Origin: Phaseolus vulgaris
Lineage: Eukaryota > Streptophyta > Magnoliopsida > Fabales > Fabaceae
Direction: 5' to 3'
DNA: 64,000 nt
Assembly (NCBI RefSeq): GCF_000499845.2
Contig: NC_023749.2
Span: forward strand, 28,606,381 to 28,670,380
Part shown: one piece after another, positions 10,843 through 21,070 of the stretch
Numbering within the stretch: position 1 is the stretch's first letter
Layout of the letters: each line of letters begins with the position of its first letter
The notes under the pieces: generated by a model
What the model saw: the letters and a program-made list of their open reading frames with translations, nothing else
Database searches by the model: none
Told to the model about the DNA's origin: nothing
Made by a program: the position numbers and the translations under genes

Positions 10843-12693
10843 TTACGCCTCCTTTTGGTCAGAACAGATGGTGATGATCAAACATTCCATAGACGGTAGT
10901 TTGACCTTCATGTGCCTTGTTGAAGGCACAGCTCCTGTCCTGTTGAGCGTTGGCCTTCCCAACAGTATTTTGTATGCCGACGGAGCGTTTACGACAAGAT
11001 ACCTGATCTTTTCTGTTCGTGAGGCCAAATCATCTGTGAACGTCGTCCTTAACTCAATATACCCCTTGACCTCCACTTGATCGCCGGCGAAACCGTACAA
11101 GCAGCCCCCATATGGCCTCAGTTGATCGAGGGATAGTTGTAACTTTTCAAAAGTCGGCCAAAACATCACATATGCCGAGCTTCCTTGGTCGACCAGCACC
11201 CGATGGACAGTCCTTCCCGCCGTGACAAGCGAGATCACAGTAGGGTCGTTGTCGTGAGGCACAACGTCCCTAAGGTCTCCTTTGGTGAATGTGATGTCCA
11301 CGTCGGGTGAGTGATCCTCAAAAACTTCCACCGACATCACCGACCTTGCGTACTTCTTGCGCTGCGATGCAGTACACCCTCCACTTGAGAATCCACCAGC
11401 TATGGTGTGGATCTCACCGTGAATGGGCACCTCGTGCTGCTGTCCTTCATTGCCCGCCGGTTGGGGACCTGTTGATTGGCCCGCTTGCTTTTCTAGCAAA
11501 TAATCTTTCAAGAATCCACACTTGACCAACTCGGCGAGTTGGTATCCCAAAGCCAAACACAAGTTGATAGAGTGGCCAAAGCTCTTGTGGAATTCACACC
11601 ACGCGTCTGGTTTTGGACCCAAAACCTTTTCCGTTGTCTTCTCGGGCACCTTGAGCCTGGCAGCAATATTCGGGATGGCGATCAGATCGGCAAACCCCAT
11701 CACAAACTCATACCTTGGCGGGCGATTAGTCTCTCTGGGCCGCCCCGGACCCTTCCCCTTATTCTTCTTAGGGTCATAAGGATGACGCATCCTTTGGTCC
11801 CTCTTCCCCGCTGCTGCCTCCATTATCCTCTGCGGCTGGACCCTTGCCTGGGCGCGCGGCTTAGCTGGAGCCACGTTTCCCCTTTTCTCGGAGACTTCGC
11901 TTTCAGCGGCGATGTGAGCCACGACACGTCGCCGGATTTCAGCAAACGTGGCGGGGTGACTCCTGATAAGCGATTCACTAAAGGGTCCGGGCAACACACC
12001 CTTCTTGAAGGCATGTATAAACATTTCCTCGTCTTTACCTGGTAAGCGGACTATCTGAGCTCCGAATCTGTTCAGGAAATCCTTCAGGGACTCCCCTTGG
12101 TACTGCCTCACGTCGAACAGGTCGTAAGACACCAACGGTGGTGCCTTGTTCACTATATACTGCTCAACAAACATCTTGGAAAACTGTTGAAATGTGGTAA
12201 TGTGGCCAGTAGGTAAACTAACTAACCAGTCCAGCGCTGTTCCACTAAGAGTGCTCATGAACACCTTACAGTAGACCGCGTCCGACCCCTCCGAGAGCAT
12301 CATCTGGGTGTGAAACGCCGTGAGATGAGCCTCAGGGTCCTCCACACCGGTGAAAGACGCCTTCACCGCCACCGTATTGGCCGGGACCACCGAGTCCATG
12401 ATCTCTTGAGAAAATGGCATGGGAAAGCTGCGTGGTGGGGATGGGGGTGCAGATTTGTCCCCGACCGCGCGCTCCTCCTGTTCTTGAAGAGCTTTACGCA
12501 ACTCTTCGTTGACCCTGTTGAGCTCCTCATTCCTAGCTTGCGAGGTCACCAGCGCCTCGTGCATTCTTTCCTGTTTAGAACGTGATGCAACTACATTCTC
12601 CTGCAGCGTCCTCACCATATCCATGACCTGCGTCATGGACACAACATCCTCATCTGTTGACGGCGCGACTGAACAAGACCGCGTTGTCCTCAT
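10843..12693 (-). CDS. Tat-1 Gag and protease
   Basis: This intact 616-residue frame starts with ATG about 165 bases inside the primer site. Residues 15-100 are predicted coiled coil rich in Glu and Asn. The Gag core (about 105-275) includes AHLTAFHTQMML, DWLVSLPTGHITTF, YDLFDVRQYQGESL and LPGPFSESLI. An atypical zinc knuckle, WCEFHKSFGHSINLC, lies near residue 370. The aspartic protease follows, with LVDQGSSAYVMF near residue 503 and ILLGRPTLNR near 575. Gag forms the particle and protease cuts the polyprotein. A TAA at 10840-10842 ends the frame where element E continues into pol, so it is probably a nonsense mutation. Confidence 0.9.
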   Translation of the reverse strand: MRTTRSCSVAPSTDEDVVSMTQVMDMVRTLQENVVASRSKQERMHEALVTSQARNEELNRVNEELRKALQEQEERAVGDKSAPPSPPRSFPMPFSQEIMDSVVPANTVAVKASFTGVEDPEAHLTAFHTQMMLSEGSDAVYCKVFMSTLSGTALDWLVSLPTGHITTFQQFSKMFVEQYIVNKAPPLVSYDLFDVRQYQGESLKDFLNRFGAQIVRLPGKDEEMFIHAFKKGVLPGPFSESLIRSHPATFAEIRRRVVAHIAAESEVSEKRGNVAPAKPRAQARVQPQRIMEAAAGKRDQRMRHPYDPKKNKGKGPGRPRETNRPPRYEFVMGFADLIAIPNIAARLKVPEKTTEKVLGPKPDAWCEFHKSFGHSINLCLALGYQLAELVKCGFLKDYLLEKQAGQSTGPQPAGNEGQQHEVPIHGEIHTIAGGFSSGGCTASQRKKYARSVMSVEVFEDHSPDVDITFTKGDLRDVVPHDNDPTVISLVTAGRTVHRVLVDQGSSAYVMFWPTFEKLQLSLDQLRPYGGCLYGFAGDQVEVKGYIELRTTFTDDLASRTEKIRYLVVNAPSAYKILLGRPTLNRTGAVPSTRHMKVKLPSMECLIITICSDQKEA

Positions 12694-12837
12694 CCTTTCC
12701 CAGCAAACTCAACAACTCAAAGAAACTCCAAATGAACGGCGAGAACTTCGAAAACCGACTGCGACAACAAGCGGTTGGACAGGAAACACCAAAACTTCAG
12801 CAAACTCGAACTGTGGTTGGGAATCACCTTTTATACG

Positions 12838-12855
12838 GCCCCACGGTGGGTGCCA
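12838..12855 (-). other. Primer binding site of Tat-1
   Basis: The minus strand reads TGGCACCCACCGTGGGGC two bases after the 5' LTR end. The core CCCACCGTGGGGC is shared with elements E (40842-40859) and F (55289-55306). The tRNA was not identified; it is not the initiator-Met type used by element C. Confidence 0.75.
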
Positions 12856-12857
12856 GA

Positions 12858-14000
12858 TGATCCTCGAGTTGATCCAGCGCAAGAGCGTTGCCTCGTCACG
12901 ATCCTCGTCACCAGCTTGACACCACGTGCCCTTCACGTCCACACCACAAATAGCCTCTCTGAGAACCTGAAAAACACAAGGTGGCGCCTCTGCGGCCGGT
13001 GGCGCTCCGACGCTCAAGTCAGTGACAAGAACACCCAAAAACTGAGAGAAAATATACTCTGTAGAACCGTACTAAAGTGCACACAACCCTAACAATGAGC
13101 CGTAATGAAAAACGTACCTCTGCAAATTCTGTTAAGTTTACCTTTATAGCTAGGTTTTTTCTCTCTCCAGGCAGTTACGCTTTGGACGCGTGGCTCGCAT
13201 CCAACCCTGCACGTTTCATCATCTGGGTTGGGGTAGCTAGTAGTACCCAGCCCTACACGTGTCATCATCTGAGCTGGGATAACCCGAGCGTCATTTCTCT
13301 ATTGCATCCAGCCCTACACGTGCTATCATCTGGGTTGGAATAACAGGTAGCATCCAACCCTACACGTGTCGTCATTTGGGTTGAGGTAACTTGAGCGTTA
13401 TTTCTGTGTAGTAACCAGTCGCACGGCTAAGTCCTCTACTCAAGGAGTAAGCTAGCACGCAATATGCTCTAGAACACCACTTGACAAGGCGAGTATCAGG
13501 TGCGGCAAAGTGCACCATCTTTGTGATATCGCTTGTCGCTAATGGCACCTTCCTTATCACTGCGCCATGCATGTTCTAGCAGAGGAAACCTTGCCACCAA
13601 CGATTGTCCACTCTGGGAATCCTATCGCTGATGGGCAAGCTGTTCCCTTCAACCCACACGACCTTCACGCCCTATGTTGGCGCAACAATCATCTTACTGA
13701 AATTATACGCTTGAACTTACTCTTCTGAGCCTCCAGCAGCTTCAACTGAGTTTACTGGGATCCGGCGATGTGCTCCTCGCGACGACGTCAGACCACCTGA
13801 TCTCCCATTATCTAACACGTCGATGACACGCAAACCCGGCGACAACCGACCATGTTCACTACAGAACTTCAGTTCCATGAACCGACGACTATGCTCACTC
13901 CTGAACCATTCATTTCTCACTTGTCCACGTGTTCTGCTGAGCATGCCCCACACGGTCACGTGCCAGGCACGTCATCACGACCGGTGACCTGGTCGGTACA
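12858..14000 (-). repeat. Tat-1 5' LTR
   Basis: This 1143-bp copy matches 1684-2801, has TG...CA ends and is flanked outside by TCAAC. A TATAAAG box on the minus strand (13142-13148) is the likely promoter of the gag-pol RNA. Confidence 0.92.
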
Positions 14001-14005
14001 TCAAC

Positions 14006-14272
14006 AAAAGGACTACATAAAATTGATAACTTTTTGGGAGAAACATGACTTTGACAAAACTTATAGAGATTAAAAAATCAAAATGACACAAACATAATGT
14101 ATTAACAACAAGAAAACAGCAAGAAATACCCAAAAACAGTAAAACACAGAATGCTAATGACAATAAAGGCAAGGTATATGAAATTAAAGAACAAGAATGT
14201 AAACTTCTTGAATTAAAAGTGCAAAAAACAACTGAAACACACAAGAACACACCTAAGACTCATGATATCACA
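14006..14272 (-). other. 5' leader of element A, right half
   Basis: This continues the A leader after the Tat-1 insertion. It matches the B leader just after B's 5' LTR (26050-26280) in reverse complement, including the phrase CTCATGATATCACA. No gene is visible. Confidence 0.75.
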
Positions 14273-15246
14273 TGATATGAACCCAAGAACATGATATGAA
14301 CATGTTATGAATTCAATATGAGTTGGAACATGAATAGACACCTTTAGAATTGGTTTAAGATTCTTTACCCATTCAAGAACTTAATCAAGAACACAAGAAC
14401 CAAGCCAAACTCACATAGAAACCCATTTTTCAACATACAAACTGAATGAAACAAGGAAAGAAAGCTAATGCACCGATTAAAACTTCAACAAACACATTTA
14501 GAACAACAAACCCATGCAAACCACTGAACATAATCACAAACTAAACAAGTTCTACCGATTGAAAACAAGAAACAACAAAGACATGTTTTAGAGTTTGATT
14601 TGGAATGGGTATGGAAGAAGAAAATGAAAAGGACAAAGAAACTTATGTGGTTGGAGCTCTTGGAATTGTGCATGCCACTTGAAGGATGGTTGGCTTCAAG
14701 ATGAGTGTTGTTGCCGCCACTTGAGAGCCCAAGAGATCTTCCAAGATAAGACTATAAGAGGAGAATACACAAGCCTCTCACACTCACTCACCAATTCGGT
14801 AAAGATTCCTTTCTAAAAACTCAATTTCAAACTTGTTATTTCAAAGACCCAAGCACCCCTTTTATAATAGAGAGGGTCGGTCACAAATGTACAATAGAGA
14901 AGGAGCTTGAAGGGTTACTTTCTAATTCCTTCTAAACTAGCGCCTAAGCCATAAAGGAATAGAAAGAGTCATTTCTTCTATCCTTTTCCTAAACTAGCGC
15001 CTAAGGTGCTATACAAATGGAGGTATCTTTTTGGTTTCCCTCTTAGCACCTTCCTAAACACTACCCTCATATGTTTTACAATTTTATACAAGGGTAATTA
15101 CAAAAAGGGAAAACATTTGCACCCTATTACCCAAAACTTTAGCTTTGCTCCTTGTAATCCTTTGAGGTATGAAGGATGATGAGCTAATTTTCCTTTAAGA
15201 ATCTTGAACTTGAGCCTCAGTCTCTTCTTCTACTTGATCTCCATCA
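14273..15246 (-). repeat. Element A 5' LTR
   Basis: On the minus strand it begins TGATGGAGATCAAG (15246) and ends at 14273 with TTCATATCA, the same terminal sequences as the LTRs of B. The middle is clearly diverged from B, so A is a related subfamily. The TGATATCATGAG just inside is the same candidate primer-site region as in B. The A element runs off the left window edge. Confidence 0.85.
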
Positions 15247-15671
15247 GGTAGTGTGGAGTTTGAAGATCAATAGTCTAACTTTGAGAGGTTTTTGACAAGA
15301 AGTGAAAACATGAGCCAAGCCACTCCTTATATAGCAAGTGAGGGCCGATATACATACAAGCAACAGGAGGGAAATTCAAACTTACTCTAATTGAAATTGG
15401 CGCAAAAAATGGTAGCACATTGAAGGCATGTTCAAGGATCTAGAATGTGCAAGGATTCTAGAACTTGCGCTCCAATTGGGCTTGCTTTGGACCGGCCTAG
15501 GTTTAATTAGAATTTTAGGAAACTCTAATTAAACCTAGGTTGGTATTTTAGGTACCAATCTTCATTTTAACAAAAATTACAAAAGAAATTTCCTATGCTA
15601 ATTTTGACAAGAATTTAAATGCTACCCTACACTAGAGTCTATGGCGTCTTGAACATGTATAAGAAGGTTTC
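15247..15671 (-). repeat. Element J 3' LTR, interrupted by element A
   Basis: The sequence following J's integrase has a TATA box on the minus strand (15326-15333, TATATAAG) and a 16-bp perfect hairpin (15496-15539). It ends abruptly where A's LTR starts, so A is inferred to have inserted into it; the rest would lie left of the window. Confidence 0.65.
15496..15539. repeat. Perfect 16-bp inverted repeat
   Basis: CCTAGGTTTAATTAGA (15496-15511) and its exact reverse complement (15524-15539) flank a 12-base loop. It lies upstream of the TATA box in the J LTR. Confidence 0.9.
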
Positions 15672-17093
15672 TCAGCCATCAATAGCAGTATTCCAGTCTT
15701 CTTGAAGCTTCTTAGCCATGGCTCTAGTGGTTGGCCCAATTCTACACTTTGGTGGGCTTTCATTTGAGTTGGTGCTTGAGCCTCTTCCATCATCCCCTCC
15801 CTCTTGAAAAGGATTTGTCCTCAAATCCAATGCTTCTTCGTCTTCATTATTACCTACAAAAGGAGATAAATCAATGACATTAAAAGTATCACGCACTCCA
15901 TATTCCACAGGTAAATCAAGTTTATATGCATTGTTATTGATTTTCTTTAGGACTTGGAAAGGTCCATCACCTCGGGGACTAAGTTTAGACTTTCTCTTAG
16001 TTGGAAATCGATCCTTCCTAAGATGAAGCCAAACTAGATCTCCTTCCTCAAAAATGATTTCTCTCTTTCCCTTATTGTTATGTTTAATATATTTCTCAGT
16101 TTGTTGTTGTATTTGTTCTTTAACCCTCTCATGCATTTTCTTAACAAATTTAACTTTTGTAGCTCCTTCCTTATGCACAAAAGTTTGTGGATTAGGAAGG
16201 GGTAACAAATCTAAAGGAGTAAGCGGATTAAATCCTAATACAACTTCAAATGGAGAAATATTAGTAGTCTTGTGAACTACTCTATTATATGCAAACTCAA
16301 TATGGGGAAGGTACTCATCCCAAGATTTGTGGCTACCCTTCATGACTGCCCTAAGCATAGTAATAAGATATCTATTGACTACTTCCGTTTGTCCATCCGT
16401 TTGAGGATGACAAGATGTTGAAAATTGAAGTTTAGTGCCATGATTCTCCCAAAGGGTTTTCCAAAAATGACTTATGAATTTTGGATCTCTATCCGATACT
16501 ATGCTTCTAGGTAATCCATGAAGTCTTACCACTTCTCTAAAGAAGAGTTTGGAAACATTTTGAGCATTATCCACTTTGTGGCATGGAATAAAATGTGTCA
16601 TTTTGCTAAAACGGTCCACAACCACAAAAATGGAGTCAAAACCTCTTGCAGTCCTAGGGGGCCCTAGAATAAAATCCATGCTAATGTCTACCCACGAAAC
16701 ACTTGCAATAGGTAAAGGAGTATAGAGTCCATGAGGCATTGTTTTAGATTTAGCTTTTAAACATGAAATGCATCTAAAATAATTTCTTTGAACATCTCGT
16801 CTTATATGAGGCTAAAAGAATTTTCCTTTTAAAAGATTAAGAGTCTTATATACTCCAAAATGGCCCATGAGACCTCCTTCATGAGATTCCTTTACAAGAA
16901 TTTTTCTATGTGTTCCTTGGGGTATACAAAGTTTTGCTTCCTTAAAAAGATACCCCACAGACACATAAAATCCTCCTTGTGCTCTATGTTCACACTTAGC
17001 GAAGATGGATGCAAAATGATGATCTTCTTTGTAAAGTTCTCTTATGTTGTCAAATCCAAGAATTTGGGCTCCAAGTTTTGAAAAGCTTGTCAT
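15672..17093 (-). pseudogene. Element J integrase (CRM-like), 5' truncated
   Basis: The minus strand first gives the zinc-binding region ([18 protein letters not shown], then a cysteine pair region), with a stop at about 16809. The open frame 16739-15672 (355 codons) carries the core: [45 protein letters not shown] and HIEFAYN, which supply Asp, Asp and Glu. A C-terminal region follows ([23 protein letters not shown]) ending with [12 protein letters not shown] and [11 protein letters not shown], the kind of tail seen in CRM-type elements. Similarity to element B is strong throughout. The element is cut at about 17095 by Athila sequence M. Confidence 0.88.
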
Positions 17094-17097
17094 CTAC

Positions 17098-17535
17098 CTG
17101 TGGAGATCGAGCAAAGCTTATTGGGAAATAAAGGCATGCAACATGAATTATGACAATGCAGGAAAACAGTGAAAACTCCAGCTGCAAGAGTTGGATGAGA
17201 TCCGTTTGGAGGCATATAAGAACTCAAAATTTTACAAGGAGAGGAGCAAGCGTCTCCATGACCACTTCATCACTAGCAAGGAGTTTGTTGCTGGCCAACG
17301 TGTGTTAATGTTCAACTCCAGATTAAAGCTTATGCCTGGAAAGTTGCGCTCAAGATGGATTGGTCCATTTTTTATCATCCATGTCCATCCTCATGGTGCT
17401 GTAGAATTGCAGAGTCTAACGTCTACAAAGACATTTAAGGTGAATGGACATCGTCTAAAGCTCTTTCTTGAGATTCCTCAAGAAGAGACGGTGGAAGAGA
17501 TTACCTTGCAAGCCCCCAATTACCTTCAAGCTTGA
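17098..17535 (+). pseudogene. Athila-type integrase C-terminus (fragment M)
   Basis: The open frame reads LDEIRLEAYKNSKFYKERSK, VLMFNSRLKLMPGKLRSRW and HGAVELQSL, hallmarks of the Athila integrase C-terminus, and ends at TGA after NYLQA. Everything upstream (gag to integrase core) is missing. It lies in the opposite orientation to J, with which it shares an abrupt border near 17098. Confidence 0.8.
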
Positions 17536-17915
17536 AGAGGGAGTATTCATTCTCTTACTTTTATCGTACACATTTATTAACTGTTTTTACATTGAGGACA
17601 ATGTTTTATTTAAGTGTGGGGAAGGAGAATTATAGTTTAGGATTTATTTTTGTCTCTTGCTTATGTTTGCTTTGTTTGAGTTTAATTTTCTGCTTAAATA
17701 AAATAAATTAGCTTTTTAGGATCGTCTAATGACTGGCATGTTTCATAATTCTTGCAAATCTTAGTTTCTTGATATTTGTTGTTTCAGTCGTTTTGCTATC
17801 AAATTAATATGAATCAAGCGTAGACTTGTTCAATGCTAGAAAGATGATAGTATAACAGTGGTCAGATGACCCTAGGTCGTCCCAAAGAATCTAATAGTGA
17901 GTCCAGTGAACAAAC
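17536..17915 (+). other. Noncoding tail of Athila fragment M
   Basis: No gene is visible. The phrase GAGGACAATGTTTTATTTAA shortly after the integrase stop is typical of Athila elements. The match to the AT-rich H family begins at about 17916. Confidence 0.6.
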
Positions 17916-18816
17916 CTTCATAGCTAATTAGATATCAATTTAAAAACTATTTAGCAATAATAGAAACTAATTTTTTTAAGTCTATGGTCTCTAATTTATT
18001 AACTATAGCAACTAATTATTTTCTGTCTCTAAAATTAGTTTTTATTAATAGTGATGTTTCACAAAAACTAGTTAGAAATTGAAACCTGAAAGTAATTAGC
18101 TTATAAATTTTACGTTTTGATATGTTTATAGTTTTGTTTTTTAAAAATATATATTTTAAATCTTTAAATTTTTATTAATAGATTAATTATTTAATTGCAA
18201 TTTTTTTAGTTTCAATTACTGCTTTTATTTTATATTATATTATTAATCTTATACTATTTCATAACATATATTTAATCAAAATTTTAAAAATAATATTAAT
18301 AATACTATATCAATTAGTGTATTGGAGTAATAAATTAAATATTATAATAAAGTCAAAATAAGTACGTATAAATGGAGGGAAATAAGTTAAATAAATAATA
18401 ACTCGCTCTAGTTGAAAAAAACCGGAAGTTTTAATAAATATTTTAAAAAATAATAATAGACTAAATATAAAAATTAGAAGTTAATATTTTAAAAATCTAC
18501 TTAAAAAAAAATTGATTTGCAAACAGGTTCTAATCAAGTTAAACAAGTTTCTTAAATAGTATAAGTTAGAAACTATCTAAATAACCGGTAAAAATATTAT
18601 ATCTAAATTGAGTTTTACAAAAATTAATGAAAATGTTACGTAAACTTTAACTTTTTCGATTAACATTTAAATCTTCCACATTAATACTCTAGGAATGAAC
18701 TTATTCTATATATTTATACATAAATCTCGGTTAATAACAACACTCTAAAAAGTATAAATGATAATATTTAAGTTTTTTGATATAAAAAATTGATATTCAA
18801 TTATATATATGAATCT
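17916..18816. repeat. Partial copy of AT-rich repeat H (copy 3)
   Basis: The sequence matches 56080-56990 and, with a deletion, 61710-62160. It starts at ACCTTCATAGCTAATTAGAT and ends where the LTR of C begins. No coding capacity is visible. It contains AAAATTAGTTTTTATTAATAGTG, a possible CACTA-type terminus. Confidence 0.8.
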
Positions 18817-18896
18817 TGTAAGGATCTAGAAAATTACTTTAGAGTAGAAGTGGTATATTTTAAATGACTCCTGAATAATTTTAAATGAAAAGGGCA

Positions 18897-18905
18897 TATA
18901 AATAG
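18897..18905 (+). promoter_or_regulatory. TATA box of the C LTR
   Basis: TATAAATAG lies 80 bases into the LTR; the same sequence occurs in the 3' LTR. It is likely the promoter of the element RNA. Confidence 0.65.
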
Positions 18906-19470
18906 AAATTCAATTATTCAGGTTTCATTTTAAAAAGAACCACCATCTCTCTAGAAAGTTCTTTTCCTTTCCTCTCCCTTCTCTCTACAATTCTGACTTC
19001 CTTGTTCATCTATTTGACGATCAGAGTCCACCATCAGACTCCTGGCAGTGAGTACTACAAGACTGCCCGATCAGAATCTCTGCTAGAGTAAGTTCGTTTT
19101 TGCTCTTCTCTTTGAGTTAAATTTGGAACTTGTTAGGTTGTTTTTGTCCTTGCTTGCATGTGACCCTTTTAGCTTCAGGGTTAATCTCTGTTAGCTCAGG
19201 GTCCTAGTGATATAGTTAGATTTTTTAATAGGACTCTGTGATACAGGTTAAGTTACCTTTGGGTTCTTGGTGGTTTTGGGGCTCTTAGTGAATATCTTCT
19301 AATTTTTCAGGTAAGGGAAGCTAGCCTTAATTTCCAATAGAACACTAGGCTAGAAGATTTGAAGGTGAAATTGGATATAGGGTTGCTGTTATACAATTAT
19401 AATGTTGTTGAGTATTGGTTGTTTGATGTTGATTAGAGTAATTTTAGCTATAGCAGGGCCTTTGTCAATT

Positions 19471-19950
19471 TCAGTGCTCTCTGGTGTGATTTCGATCAAC
19501 CTAAAATATTTTCGTTCAGACCAAAATTTTTGGGTGCTCTCTGCTGTGATTTCGATCAACCTAAAATATTTTCGTTCAAACCAAAATTTCTGGGTGCTCT
19601 CTGTTGTGATTTCGATCAACCTAAAATATTTTCGTTCAAACCAAAATTTCTGGGTGCTCTCTGGTGTGATTTCGATCAACCTAAAATATTTTTGTTCAAA
19701 CCAAAATTCCTGGGTGCTCTCTGGTGTGATTTCGATCAACCTAAAATATTTTCGTTCAAACCAAAATTTCTGGGTGCTCTCTGGTGTGATTTTGATCAAC
19801 CTAAAATATTTTCGTTCAAACCAAAATTTCTGGGTGCTCTCTGGTGTGATTTCGATCAACCTAAAATATTTCCATTCAAACCAAAATTTCTGGGTTCTCT
19901 CTGATGTGATTTCGATCAACCTAAAATATTTTCGTTCAATCCAAAATTTT
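19471..19950. repeat. 60-bp tandem array in the C 5' LTR, 8 copies
   Basis: The unit begins GTGCTCTCTGGTGTGATTTC and continues through CCTAAAATATTTTCGTTC. Copies differ by one to four bases; the last one is degenerate. Because 60 is a multiple of three, the array creates long open frames on both strands, which I do not regard as genes. Confidence 0.95.
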
Positions 19951-20930
19951 GTATACATATATGAATATTGCTATTTTTATTATTTTAGCATAGTTTATAT
20001 TAAGATTACTATTGTTAAATAACTTTTTGGATATATTTGGATTGTTAGAAAGTTTAAATTATATATTATGATTGAATGGTGTATTGATGTGTTAAATGAA
20101 GTGTGCAATGATTTGAAAGTGTTATCAAGACATAGTATTTTCAGGAAAGGAAATACCGTGTCGAGATTGTTGTTAGGGTGTATTGATCTGTCAGGCCCGT
20201 AATGAGACATCCTAACTCTACTGATATAATGGAATCACATAGATGAAGTTATTCAGTTGGTGAGAGTCGATGGAGGTTCATATGACTTTGTCTGGGGTTT
20301 GAAATATAATCTCGTCTTTCAGGTCATGTGAATTTACCCTGTCATACGAGATGATGAGATATTTAGATGTTTATGCGCATGGTTGTGTGGATTCACAACA
20401 AGTAGTATGACAGGTGCAGGTCACAGGATTCTAATTTCAATACACGAGTCTTCTGGAAGTAGAGTCAAGTGTCTACGTTATATGAGTCACTGGAAGTCTG
20501 ACATGTGAAAGATGAATATAGAATTTGTATGACACTTGATGATTTGAGAATTTGTATGAGACTTATGATTTATGTTTTATTAATTTCAAAGTGAAATTTT
20601 ATAGAATTTTGTTTTATATGGCTAGCTTACCCTTTTATTTGGTTGTGTTGTTTCTCTAACTGTGATGATCATGTATTTACACGGGAGCAGATGAGATTGC
20701 AGGTAATAGAGCTCCTTAGTGAGTAGCAGAAGGATTAGATAAATTTAAATTGAATGCTTTGCTTTGTTTAGTTTTTAAACTTTTTGGATGTATTTATTAA
20801 ATCCCTATGAAGAGGGATATATTTTGAGATACAAATATGAGAAAACAATATATGTTTATATGTTAATTAGATATTGCACGCATAATATTTTTTTTTTATA
20901 AAAAGGAGTAAAATTAGGGATGTTACATTA

Positions 20931-20942
20931 TGGTATCAGAGC
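20931..20942 (+). other. Primer binding site of C
   Basis: TGGTATCAGAGC lies three bases after the LTR end and is complementary to the 3' end of plant initiator-Met tRNA. Confidence 0.9.
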
Positions 20943-21070
20943 TGTTCGAACCTTAGGAGACCTAAGGGTTATGGGGTTGTTTTTGTGTTCTTTAATTGGT
21001 TTGTTAGTAAAAACTACATAGTTTAAAATTCTAAAGATTTATCATGAATCTTTCTAGTGTGTTTTATAGA

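Larger units (their letters stand above)
1684..14000 (-). mobile_element. Tat-1: complete Tat-lineage Ty3/gypsy LTR retrotransposon
   Basis: The element is 12317 bp, bounded by LTRs 1684-2801 and 12858-14000, with target duplication TCAAC at 1679-1683 and 14001-14005. In its own (minus) direction it reads 5' LTR, primer site, gag-protease, RT, RNase H, integrase, a spacer with minisatellites, an antisense gene, polypurine tract and 3' LTR. Integrase downstream of RT/RNase H marks Ty3/gypsy; the long spacer and antisense gene mark the Tat group. The coding regions are interrupted by a handful of nonsense codons. LTRs differ by a few percent by eye plus two small indels (18 and about 10 bp), so it is not recent but is well preserved. 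It is inserted in the leader of element A. Confidence 0.93.
18817..20927 (+). repeat. Element C 5' LTR
   Basis: This 2111-bp LTR runs from TGTAAGGATC to GATGTTACA. It contains an eight-copy 60-bp array and is very similar to 32839-34872. Confidence 0.92.

Noticed and set aside
17911..18816. Matrix attachment region or centromeric satellite based on AT-richness
   Set aside because: There is no short tandem period, and the sequence is explained as part of dispersed repeat H.
19389..20022. Open frames of 120-206 codons on both strands over the 60-bp array, and the same at 33396-33969
   Set aside because: They exist because the repeat length is a multiple of three; the translations are simple 20-residue repeats in several frames and lie inside an LTR.
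20931..20942. tRNA gene suggested by tRNA-like sequence
   Set aside because: It is only the 12-base primer site; no cloverleaf is present. The same holds for 41905-41916.
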